Source of the DNA: Bacillota bacterium
GTDB taxonomy: Bacteria > Bacillota > Clostridia > Tissierellales > Peptoniphilaceae
Direction of reading: 5' to 3'
Assembly: GCA_023394045.1 (NCBI GenBank)
Contig: JAEXBN010000052.1
Location: 1 to 5,940 of the forward strand
Length of the DNA: 5,940 nucleotides
Positions within the stretch are counted from its first letter, which is position 1. Each line of letters opens with the position of its first letter. Of this stretch, positions 1-5,565 are shown one piece after another. Position numbers and translations under genes: made by a program. The notes under the pieces are model-generated. The model worked only from the letters and a program-made list of their open reading frames with translations. It did not search any database and was not told the origin of the DNA.

Positions 1-1501
1 GAACGCTGTATTGAATTTCCTTCCCGTCCTTCTCTTTTGGCAGGTCGGTAAAGGTATGCTTCCAGCCGTTGTCTTTGTTCAAAACAACCTTGTTCGCTTC
101 CTCGCCGTCCGCCAACAGGTGGACGACCACTTGATCGGCGCTCTCGCCGACCCAGGTCTTGGTGACCGAGAGGTCTCTGGTCTCGGGAGCTTTCACAAAG
201 GTATTAGTGAAGTTCACTGGCGGTGCCAGATACTTCATCTTTTCCGGAGAGGCAATGTAGTTCGTGTAATGCTCATCCGCTTGGGCGAGATCGTCAAAGA
301 GCAAAACGTACACATCCCCTTCTTGCACGACCACGTCCAGAATCTTAGTTTCCGTGTTCTGGTTAAAACGCGCATCGTCGGAGGCGGTTTCCTTCAGATA
401 GTAGCGGTAAATGCCATCCGAATCCCGGGAGACGCTTGGAAGATGGTTTGAATCCTGATCCGGATTATCCTCATTCGGGGTAACAGCCTCCTTTTCTGGA
501 AGCGCTGCATATCGATTGAGAAAACGTGCGATATCGCCATACCCGAAAATGGGCTTCGTGACGGAAGTATAGGCATCCCCCTCTTTTTCAACCGACAATA
601 AAATGTCTTTATGGATTCCAGTCACTGCATAATCCACACCGGGATTGGCATGTAGATTGAACGCCTTTGCATAGTTGAGGCCGGCAAAATCATAAGCCCA
701 CAGACACTCTGCGCCCTCTTCATACGACCCTGCCGTCGTCCAATCGAGATGCTCAAACGATGTTTTCCAGCCGATGGTATCTTCCGGCCAGGTTGATGCA
801 TTCCAATCATGCTCCGTTTCTCTCATAGACTTCTCTTCCTCTGTCGGCGGGCGGAAATAGGTGGTCTGCACATGATCGCTGCTATGCATCTCGCCCCAGC
901 CATATTTCAGCAGATTGCTGAAAAAGACAGTCTTTGCTTCATAGTAGTCCCCCTCCGGACGATAAAGAGCGTCCGACGTATCGTCGGCGCTTTGGAGAAC
1001 CTCCCGGAAGCGGCGATGAGAGTCCATAATCTCTTCCTGGGGCTGATCACCCGGATGGAACGACGCCTTGCCCAGCGGAACCGGGTTGGGGGATCCCTCC
1101 TCAAAGGTGCCCCGATAGACGGTGAGATCATACTCATCTCCTTCACTGCCGTCCTCATTGAGCGTAGCTCCATGATAGTTCCGACCAATCCCCGCCTCAT
1201 CTCCATCCGGAACTTCCTGCACCTCAAAAGAGAACTCTGCTTCCGGAATCACGGTTCGGTCGGGCGCATTCCGCATATCGAGCGTCTTTCCATAGAGAAT
1301 TTGCGTGAGTCCAAGAGAAACTTCCCTATTGTCGTGCATACCGATAACACTCGCATACGCCGGGGTTCGATTCCCGAAGAGGAGAGAAAGAGCCAGGACG
1401 CTCAGAAGCGCCGCGCGTCCGATTCCCTTCCTCAGCACATGGCGGCGGAACACGCCTCGCCTGAACCAAGATGGTTTCCTTACCGTCGTTTTGTTTTCCA
1501 T
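1..1501 (-). CDS. Secreted pilin/adhesin-like surface protein with FctA-like region and Cna-B domain (3'-truncated by window edge)
   Basis: An open frame of 500 codons starts at the ATG at 1501 and runs off the left edge without a stop. Residues 1-29 are basic, about 30-43 (AALLSVLALSLLFG) are hydrophobic, and PAYA|S gives a signal-peptidase I site after residue 50, so the protein is exported. From about residue 80, PEAEFSFEVQEV resembles the opening of FctA/Spy0128-type pilin isopeptide domains. The matching end is at 365-435 (YRYYLKETASDDARFN, then KILDVVVQEGD and FTNTF), leaving an unusually long, aromatic- and acid-rich insert of about 230 residues. Residues 442-500 (DLSVTKTWVG, VVVHLLADGEE, GWKHTFTDLP, DGKEIQYSV) are a typical Cna protein B-type domain, the stalk repeat of Gram-positive adhesins and pilins. 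An LPxTG sorting signal and a sortase gene would be expected to the left but are not visible. A purine-rich ribosome site (AAAGGAAAGG) precedes the ATG. The class of protein is well supported; shaft pilin versus tip adhesin cannot be decided. Confidence 0.88.
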   Translation of the reverse strand, partial: MENKTTVRKPSWFRRGVFRRHVLRKGIGRAALLSVLALSLLFGNRTPAYASVIGMHDNREVSLGLTQILYGKTLDMRNAPDRTVIPEAEFSFEVQEVPDGDEAGIGRNYHGATLNEDGSEGDEYDLTVYRGTFEEGSPNPVPLGKASFHPGDQPQEEIMDSHRRFREVLQSADDTSDALYRPEGDYYEAKTVFFSNLLKYGWGEMHSSDHVQTTYFRPPTEEEKSMRETEHDWNASTWPEDTIGWKTSFEHLDWTTAGSYEEGAECLWAYDFAGLNYAKAFNLHANPGVDYAVTGIHKDILLSVEKEGDAYTSVTKPIFGYGDIARFLNRYAALPEKEAVTPNEDNPDQDSNHLPSVSRDSDGIYRYYLKETASDDARFNQNTETKILDVVVQEGDVYVLLFDDLAQADEHYTNYIASPEKMKYLAPPVNFTNTFVKAPETRDLSVTKTWVGESADQVVVHLLADGEEANKVVLNKDNGWKHTFTDLPKEKDGKEIQYSV

Positions 1502-1555
1502 ACCCTTTCCTTTCCTTTTCTTTCGTTTTGTTGTTGAGGTGATCCGATTATTTCC

Positions 1556-1613
1556 ATTATAAACCAGCTTATTTGGCTATCATACTACCCCCCCCCCACC
1601 CAAGTTTTGTCAA
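1556..1613 (-). promoter_or_regulatory. Candidate promoter region of the surface-protein gene, containing a G10 tract
   Basis: Read on the minus strand, a perfect -35 hexamer TTGACA (1613-1608) is followed after 23 bases by TATGAT (1584-1579). The gap contains GGG-T-G10. A spacer of 23 is too long for normal sigma-A use; loss of about six G would bring it to 17. A second -10-like box, a perfect TATAAT, lies at 1561-1556, about 55 bases before the ATG, but has no good -35 at 16-18 bases. Either reading puts the G tract inside or just upstream of the promoter. Which box is used cannot be decided from the sequence. Confidence 0.5.
1588..1597 (-). repeat. Homopolymeric G10 tract (C10 on the plus strand)
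   Basis: Ten consecutive G on the minus strand, followed upstream by T and three more G (1599-1601). It is the longest single-base run in the window. Runs of this length are prone to slipped-strand mispairing during replication, and also to sequencing error. It lies about 87 bases upstream of the surface-protein start codon, inside its candidate promoter. Confidence 0.95.
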
Positions 1614-1627
1614 GGAATCGGTGCCTA

Positions 1628-1741
1628 TCAGAAGATCGATCCATGAGTCAAAATCCGCTCGCGAAGCAATGGCAACACAGGCATCAACCGCAACACGCGA
1701 GTCGGCGGCAACACACGAATCATCTGCAACGCGCGCATCAT
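1628..1741 (-). CDS. Possible 37-residue peptide made of hexapeptide repeats, overlapping the ClbS-like stop codon
   Basis: A short frame starts at the ATG at 1741-1739, which overlaps the TGA of the ClbS-like gene as ATGA, the usual form of translational coupling. It ends at TGA 1630-1628. The product begins MMRALQMIRVLPPTRVL and is basic and leucine/proline-rich. Its middle part is built from 6-residue units encoded by the 18-bp repeats (MIRVLP, PTRVLR, LMPVLP). No separate Shine-Dalgarno is evident. All three minus-strand frames are open across most of the repeat block, so an open frame here is weak evidence. It may be only a by-product of the repeats, or a coupled leader-like peptide upstream of the surface-protein gene. 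Confidence 0.2.
   Translation of the reverse strand: MMRALQMIRVLPPTRVLRLMPVLPLLRERILTHGSIF
1671..1739. repeat. Four tandem 18-bp direct repeats
   Basis: Four units with an 18-bp period begin at 1671, 1689, 1707 and 1725. Each has a conserved 15-base core, on the plus strand roughly YGCAACRCRSGMRTC, followed by a variable 3-base spacer. A degenerate partial unit may precede the first, around 1653-1667 (CGCGA shared). The block covers the last bases of the ClbS-like gene and ends about 58 bp upstream of the TTGACA box of the surface-protein promoter. The period is a multiple of three, so copy-number change would preserve any reading frame. Its function is unknown: it may be a minisatellite, a set of regulator-binding iterons, or the coding sequence of a repeat peptide. 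Confidence 0.8.
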
Positions 1742-2259
1742 GACAAAGCGATCTTTTTCCATTTCCGAATTTTGGTGCGAAACGTCCCAAAGGGAGCAAC
1801 CGTATTGATATGGATAAATTTATAGACTTCCCACGTCGCGGTTTTCGTGGCTTCATCCGCCCATTTGCGCCGATGCGGATGAAAGAGCTCCTCTTCGCTG
1901 AGCGCATCGATCATGGCATCAATGGAAGTGATGTTATCTTGTAATCTCGCCTTCAGCGTTTCAAGCGGCAAGGGCGCATACTGGTCGGTAAACCACTGAT
2001 ATAAAGCGCCGAGCTGATTCCATCGGAACGCATCCGAAGGCGTATGAACCGGAAGCCCGTTTTTCTCGTCTTCTTCCCACTGAAGAAGAAGCGTCGTCCA
2101 TCCCAGCTGGTAAGCCAGATTCTCCGCCGGCGTGCGGTCGACTCCCTCCACACGCTGATCTTTCAACGATTCGGGAATCCCATCGAATTCTGCCATGTAC
2201 TTTTCAAACGAGCGATGAATTTCCGCTTTCAGTTCTTCTTTGTTTTGATAGGTTCTCAA
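1738..2259 (-). CDS. ClbS/DfsB-family four-helix-bundle protein (DUF1706)
   Basis: The 173-residue product matches the ClbS/DfsB (DUF1706) family over its full length. Recognisable stretches are YQNKEELKAEIHRSFEKY near the N-terminus, EFDGIP at 24-29, GVDRTPAENLAYQLGWTTLL at 39-58, WEEDE at 61-65, and the C-terminal IHINTVAPFGTFRTKIRKWKK at about 149-169. ClbS, the named member, protects colibactin producers by hydrolysing the toxin's cyclopropane warhead; most family members have no known substrate, so resistance to a small molecule here is inference. The start is TTG at 2259, set 5 bases after a consensus AGGAGG. The same frame extends upstream to an ATG at 2424, but that adds 55 residues foreign to the family and lacks such a site. 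The gene diverges from the LuxR-type regulator. No rho-independent terminator is seen after it, so read-through toward the surface-protein gene is possible. Confidence 0.88.
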   Translation of the reverse strand: MRTYQNKEELKAEIHRSFEKYMAEFDGIPESLKDQRVEGVDRTPAENLAYQLGWTTLLLQWEEDEKNGLPVHTPSDAFRWNQLGALYQWFTDQYAPLPLETLKARLQDNITSIDAMIDALSEEELFHPHRRKWADEATKTATWEVYKFIHINTVAPFGTFRTKIRKWKKIALS

Positions 2260-2260
2260 A

Positions 2261-2270
2261 TTCACCTCCT
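2261..2270 (-). promoter_or_regulatory. Ribosome binding site that decides the TTG start of the ClbS-like gene
   Basis: The minus strand reads AGGAGGTGAA immediately before TTTGAGAACC. AGGAGG is a full anti-16S match and stands 5 bases from the TTG at 2259-2257. A GTG two codons earlier overlaps the site itself and is unlikely to be the start. Confidence 0.8.
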
Positions 2271-2308
2271 GCCCCTCAAATGGGCGAGCTCTTTCTTTCG
2301 TTGGTTTC

Positions 2309-2349
2309 ATTGTAACAAAGAACCAAAAAGCGAACACGGCGCCGTTTCG
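2309..2349 (-). promoter_or_regulatory. Candidate promoter of the ClbS-like gene with an overlapping inverted repeat (operator candidate)
   Basis: A -10-like TACAAT lies at 2314-2309 on the minus strand, about 50 bases before the TTG start. The hexamer 17 bases upstream (GTGTTC, 2337-2332) matches TTGACA poorly. That position is covered by an inverted repeat at 2331-2349, CGAAC-ACGGC|GCCGT-TTCG on the plus strand: a perfect 10-bp centre with outer arms CGAA/TTCG offset by one base. A dyad over the -35 position is a usual place for a regulator, and the neighbouring LuxR-type protein is the obvious candidate. There is no T tract to make it a terminator. The use is inferred. Confidence 0.4.
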
Positions 2350-2413
2350 ATGAGCCTCTTGCAGGTTTACGATTTCAAAATCTGTTTCTTCCTTTTCCAA
2401 TTGAAGACGCAAG

Positions 2414-2421
2414 AGTATAAT
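2414..2421 (+). promoter_or_regulatory. Candidate -10 box for the LuxR-type regulator
   Basis: A perfect TATAAT lies at 2416-2421 on the plus strand, about 72 bases before the regulator's ATG. The sequence 17 bases upstream (TTTTCC) is a weak -35. On the minus strand the overlapping TATACT (2419-2414), with TTCAAT 16 bases upstream (2441-2436), could serve as a second, distal promoter for the ClbS-like gene, giving overlapping divergent promoters. Both are motif matches only. Confidence 0.35.
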
Positions 2422-2492
2422 CAAAATAGTTATCTATTGAATGCGAATATCAAAAGCCGTTGAAAAATCGAAACTATCAAGAGGGAGGAAAT

Positions 2493-3668
2493 ATGAGCCA
2501 TCAAATTTCTCAATGGTTCGCCGAAGAAGGGCGCACGCCTCTATTAGAGGAAAAAGATTTCTCAAGGCTCTTCCGCTTTTATGAAATTCTCAGCGATATC
2601 GAAACGGATTTTCCTGAAACGACGATCAACACGTTATCCGACTTATTTCATATCACGAAAGTTTCTTATACCGTTTTTGAGAAATCAAGGCTTGGAAACC
2701 GGTATGTTTCAGAGATCTATGGTTTTTTCCCCGAAGAGCAGCTGAACTTGTACCGAACCCACTATTACCTGTATGATCCCTTCTTCCAAAATTTTCCATC
2801 ACTAAACGCCTCGGATCAACAGCAGGATGTCTACACCAGCAGCCTCTTCGGCGACGCGCTCTTTCAATCGTCCGAATATGGGAAATTCCTGCGCAATTAT
2901 AAAGTTGGCTACCAGGCGATCCTCGGCGGAGGGCACATCGACGCCCGGGACACCACCTCGAAATGGCCGCGGCATATTCTCTCTGTATATAAGGAAGTCG
3001 GCGAAGGTCCGTTTACCGATCGGGAACTTGCCTTGTACGGATATATCGGCCGCGCCTTTGCACATTGCATCCGCAACTATAAGAGAAAGCTGCGGCAGCG
3101 CCATCTGTCCAAAGCTCTGGACGAATTCCTCGACCATCAGGAGCTCGGCTTTGCCATCCTGGATGCCGACGCGAAGCCCCTGCGCTATAATAGCGAATTT
3201 ATGAACCTTGGTTTACAGATTAGCGGCGAACGCAACGGCACCGCAAAAGGCATCCTGGAAAATCTATTTTCCCTTTTGCAGCTGGATCGTCCGTCCAACT
3301 CTTCGGATTCTCCACCCCCCCCTGTATACACAGCGGAGAAAAACAACATTCTCATCCGCGCCGAGCGGACGAACCTGGAAATTGAAAACTCGGTGCATTT
3401 CATGACGTTCCTGCGGCTGGAGCGTAAGACCCCATCCGCCCCGGAACGAACGATGTATAAGCTGATCTCCCGCTATGACCTGACCCAAAGAGAAAGCCAG
3501 ATTGCGGGATGTGTCCTGCAGAAGATGCCGAACGCGGAAATTCAGGAAAAATTCCACATCTCCATGTCCACCGTAAAATCACACCTGCGCAGCATCTACT
3601 CCAAACTGGGGATCAATTCCCGCCAAGAGTTGATCGCTCTCTACCGCAAGCTCGCCGATGAGGACTAG
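2493..3668 (+). CDS. LuxR-type transcriptional regulator with N-terminal sensor-like region
   Basis: This is a 391-residue cytoplasmic protein. The C-terminus, about 327-386 (YDLTQRESQIAGCVLQ, NAEIQEKFHISMSTVKSHL, SIYSKLGINSRQELIAL), is a clear LuxR/GerE helix-turn-helix domain, with TQRE at its start and the VKSHL recognition helix. The N-terminal part (about 20-190) has no membrane segment and resembles the GAF/PAS-like sensory region of stand-alone LuxR-type regulators (YLYDPFFQNFPSLNASD, SEYGKFLRNYKVGYQ). The ligand is unknown; an acyl-homoserine lactone should not be assumed. No receiver domain is present. The start is the ATG at 2493 behind GAGGGAGGAAAT; an in-frame ATG at 2460 adds 11 residues without a comparable site. 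A C8 run encodes part of Pro274-277 in the linker just before the DNA-binding domain. The gene diverges from the ClbS-like gene and converges on lplA with a 24-bp gap. Confidence 0.9.
   Translation: MSHQISQWFAEEGRTPLLEEKDFSRLFRFYEILSDIETDFPETTINTLSDLFHITKVSYTVFEKSRLGNRYVSEIYGFFPEEQLNLYRTHYYLYDPFFQNFPSLNASDQQQDVYTSSLFGDALFQSSEYGKFLRNYKVGYQAILGGGHIDARDTTSKWPRHILSVYKEVGEGPFTDRELALYGYIGRAFAHCIRNYKRKLRQRHLSKALDEFLDHQELGFAILDADAKPLRYNSEFMNLGLQISGERNGTAKGILENLFSLLQLDRPSNSSDSPPPPVYTAEKNNILIRAERTNLEIENSVHFMTFLRLERKTPSAPERTMYKLISRYDLTQRESQIAGCVLQKMPNAEIQEKFHISMSTVKSHLRSIYSKLGINSRQELIALYRKLADED
3315..3322 (+). repeat. Homopolymeric C8 tract inside the LuxR-type regulator gene
   Basis: Eight C in a row encode most of a four-proline stretch (residues 274-277). 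The frame is intact as given. Loss of one C would lead to a TGA at 3403-3405, and gain of one C to a TGA at 3383-3385; both lie before the helix-turn-helix, which begins near 3471. A single slip in either direction therefore removes DNA binding. Confidence 0.9.
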
Positions 3669-3692
3669 CCCAATAGAATGTGCGACTCATGG

Positions 3693-4688
3693 CTACAGCG
3701 CAATTGTGTCCGCCATCTCCTGGGGCGTAATGTTGTAGAGAAGGGATCCTTTCTTCTCCTGATAATCCAGCAGCACCTGCAAAATCGCATCGCGGTCAAA
3801 CGCCGTGCCTTGGAGCGCCGCTTTCAGGGGATTCAAATCCACCGCGCTGAAGAAATCGCCGGAAAACTCAATCTCGGAGATTCGTCCCGCCTCCACATTC
3901 AACGACGCCTTAAACAAACCGCCCTTCAGATGATTTTCCTTCTGGATGCTGAACTGCGGCGATTTTCCATAAATGCTGTCCCAGCTGCGAAAATGTTCCT
4001 CGGCGAGCGCCTCAATCCGCTGGAGATCCTCGGCGTTGCAATGGTACGTGTCGCCCTCGGTAAAAATGTAGGACAAAAGTGTCTGTTTGAACTCCTCCGC
4101 CGACATGGAGACCGGAAGATGTTCGGACAGATTCGTCACGCGTTCCCGAACCGACTTAATGCTCTTTGAAAGAATCTTATAGGGATCCACGGTGGTGCTG
4201 TTGACCATCGCTTCAATATCCGTATCAAAAAGCAGCGAGCCATGGTGAACCGTCGTCCCGTGAAGGTGATATTGCGCATTGCCGGAAAATTTCTTTCCCT
4301 CCACCGTAAGATCGTTCCGACCGTTGAAGCCCGCCGCGATTCCCATCCGGTTTAGCGCCGACAAGACGGGCTCCAAGTAGCGTTGAAACGCAATCGGGTG
4401 TTCTCCATCCCGGACGATAAAAGAAAACTGCCATCCTCCCCGATCCGTATAAATCGTTCCGCCTCCAGAGAGCCGGCGAACCAGCTTGAGCTGATGCGCG
4501 CGCGCGTAGGGCATGTTGATCTCTTCAAAAATATTCTGATACTTCCCCACCATGAGCGTCGGATCCGTCCGCCAGAGCAAAAAGACGGTTCCCGGCAATT
4601 TTTTCTCTGTGGCAAAATAATACTCATAACCAAAATTCGTGTAAACGTCCGTGCTGTCCGTTTCGACGTAGATCAGTTTGGTCTCCAT
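3693..4688 (-). CDS. lplA: Lipoate-protein ligase
   Basis: A 331-residue cytoplasmic enzyme that activates lipoate (or octanoate) with ATP and transfers it to the lysine of lipoyl domains. Family motifs are all present: RRLSGGGTIYTD at 71-82, GRNDLTVEGKKFSGNAQ at 123-139 with the expected catalytic Lys133, HHGSLLFD at 148-155, and KSVRERVTNLSEH at 178-190. The region after about 235 corresponds to the small C-terminal accessory domain of LplA, so ligase activity need not depend on a separate subunit. The ATG at 4688 is chosen because AAGGAC lies 6 bases upstream and family similarity begins at once (METKLIYVETDSTD). The same frame is open 45 codons further, but that would lie deep inside lipA. 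It is the last gene of the lipoate operon, 25 bp after the lipA stop. No hairpin terminator is seen in the 24 bp to the convergent regulator. Confidence 0.95.
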   Translation of the reverse strand: METKLIYVETDSTDVYTNFGYEYYFATEKKLPGTVFLLWRTDPTLMVGKYQNIFEEINMPYARAHQLKLVRRLSGGGTIYTDRGGWQFSFIVRDGEHPIAFQRYLEPVLSALNRMGIAAGFNGRNDLTVEGKKFSGNAQYHLHGTTVHHGSLLFDTDIEAMVNSTTVDPYKILSKSIKSVRERVTNLSEHLPVSMSAEEFKQTLLSYIFTEGDTYHCNAEDLQRIEALAEEHFRSWDSIYGKSPQFSIQKENHLKGGLFKASLNVEAGRISEIEFSGDFFSAVDLNPLKAALQGTAFDRDAILQVLLDYQEKKGSLLYNITPQEMADTIAL

Positions 4689-4700
4689 TTTTATGTCCTT

Positions 4701-4728
4701 TACCGCACCGCTTCTATCGCACCGCTTC
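4701..4728. repeat. 14-bp tandem duplication across the lipA stop codon
   Basis: TACCGCACCGCTTC (4701-4714) is followed directly by TATCGCACCGCTTC (4715-4728), with one mismatch. On the minus strand the first copy met encodes the last lipA residues (EAV), and the lipA stop codon straddles the junction between copies. The second copy fills most of the short lipA-lplA gap. With one copy removed, lipA would still end EAVR followed by TAA, so the duplication appears neutral to the protein. Confidence 0.75.
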
Positions 4729-5565
4729 CATGGCTTCCGCCGCATGGTAAGAGCTCCGCACCAGCGGGCTGCTCGCGCAGTAGCGGAATCCCTTTTCCAG
4801 CGCCATGAGCCGGTACTGTTCAAACTCCGCCGGCGTCACATAGCGCGCCAGCGGGTAATGCTTTGGCGACGGCTGCAAATACTGTCCGATCGTCAAGAAA
4901 TCGCACCCCGTTTCCAGAATATCATCCATCAGCTGAGCAATCTGCTCCTCCGTCTCGCCCAGCCCCAACATGAACCCCGTCTTCGTCAGGATGTCCGGAT
5001 TCCGGCTCTTGCTGTAGCGCAGCACCTCCAGCGAACGCACATACTTCGCCTGCGGGCAGACCTCCCGGTACAGTTCCTTCACCGTCTCCATATTGTGTCC
5101 CAGCACATCCGGTTTAGCATCAATCACCAGATTCAGGCTGTCCGGATCGCCCTTCATATCCGAAATCAGCACCTCGATCGTCGTTTCCGGAGACGACTGG
5201 CGAATCGCCTCAATGCAGCGGACAAACTGCCTCGCGCCGCCATCCTCCAAATCATCCCGATCGACCTGCGTGATGACCACATGCCGCAGTCCCAGCTCTT
5301 TCACCGCTTCCGCGATATGCTTTGGCTCCTCCGGATCCAGCGGATCTGGCCGCCCCGTCGTCACGTTGCAAAAGCGGCAGTTTCTCGTGCATTGGCTCCC
5401 CAGAATCATAAAAGTCGCCGTCCGTTTGCGGTAGCACTCCCCCATGTTAGGACAGGCTGCTTCCTTGCACACCGTGTTCAGCTGCAAATTCTGCATCATC
5501 CCTGCCATATTCTGCACCGCATCCGCATTATAGGAGACACGCAGCCACTCCGGTTTCCGTTCCAT
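4714..5565 (-). CDS. lipA: Lipoyl synthase (radical SAM)
   Basis: A 283-residue protein of normal LipA length. LipA inserts two sulfur atoms into a protein-bound octanoyl group to make lipoyl. Both cluster motifs are visible: CKEAACPNMGEC (Cys33, 38, 44) for the auxiliary 4Fe-4S cluster that donates sulfur, and CTRNCRFC (Cys59, 63, 66) for the radical SAM cluster. The C-terminal RSSYHA (270-275) carries the serine ligand of the auxiliary cluster. Other family stretches are VVITQVDRDDLEDGGA, IEVLISDMKGD, DVLGHNMETV and MLGLGETEEQI. The ATG overlaps the stop of the upstream lipoyl-domain gene as TAATG, with GGAGG 7 bases before it (5577-5573), which implies translational coupling. LplA follows, so ligation and sulfur insertion are encoded together. 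No octanoyltransferase (LipB/LipM) is visible in the window. Confidence 0.97.
   Translation of the reverse strand: MERKPEWLRVSYNADAVQNMAGMMQNLQLNTVCKEAACPNMGECYRKRTATFMILGSQCTRNCRFCNVTTGRPDPLDPEEPKHIAEAVKELGLRHVVITQVDRDDLEDGGARQFVRCIEAIRQSSPETTIEVLISDMKGDPDSLNLVIDAKPDVLGHNMETVKELYREVCPQAKYVRSLEVLRYSKSRNPDILTKTGFMLGLGETEEQIAQLMDDILETGCDFLTIGQYLQPSPKHYPLARYVTPAEFEQYRLMALEKGFRYCASSPLVRSSYHAAEAMEAVR

Noticed and set aside
809..1537. A 242-codon plus-strand open frame
   Set aside because: It is antisense to the surface-protein gene, whose minus-strand frame carries a signal peptide, pilin motifs and a Cna-B domain. The plus product has no recognisable motif.
1671..1739. CRISPR array
   Set aside because: The units are 15 bp with 3-bp gaps; CRISPR repeats are longer and separated by unique spacers of about 30 bp.
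1569..1907. A 112-codon minus-strand frame reading through the 18-bp repeats as DSRVAV-type units
   Set aside because: It begins inside the ClbS-like gene in another frame, has no ribosome site and runs through the promoter and G tract of the surface-protein gene.
2260..2424. Upstream ATG start (2424) for the ClbS-like gene
   Set aside because: The extra 55 residues are not part of the family and would place the AGGAGG site and the operator-like dyad inside the coding sequence.
2044..2463. A 139-codon plus-strand open frame
   Set aside because: It is antisense to the ClbS-like gene and its promoter; the product is low-complexity Phe/Arg-rich.
3669..3692. Bidirectional terminator between the regulator and lplA
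   Set aside because: The 24-bp gap holds only a trivial GCC/GGC pairing and no T tract on either strand.
3678..4169. A 163-codon plus-strand open frame after the regulator
   Set aside because: It is antisense to the C-terminal part of lplA and has no motif.
4689..4823. Upstream start for lplA at 4823
   Set aside because: It would add 45 residues encoded inside lipA in another frame. The ATG at 4688 has a ribosome site and the family similarity starts there.
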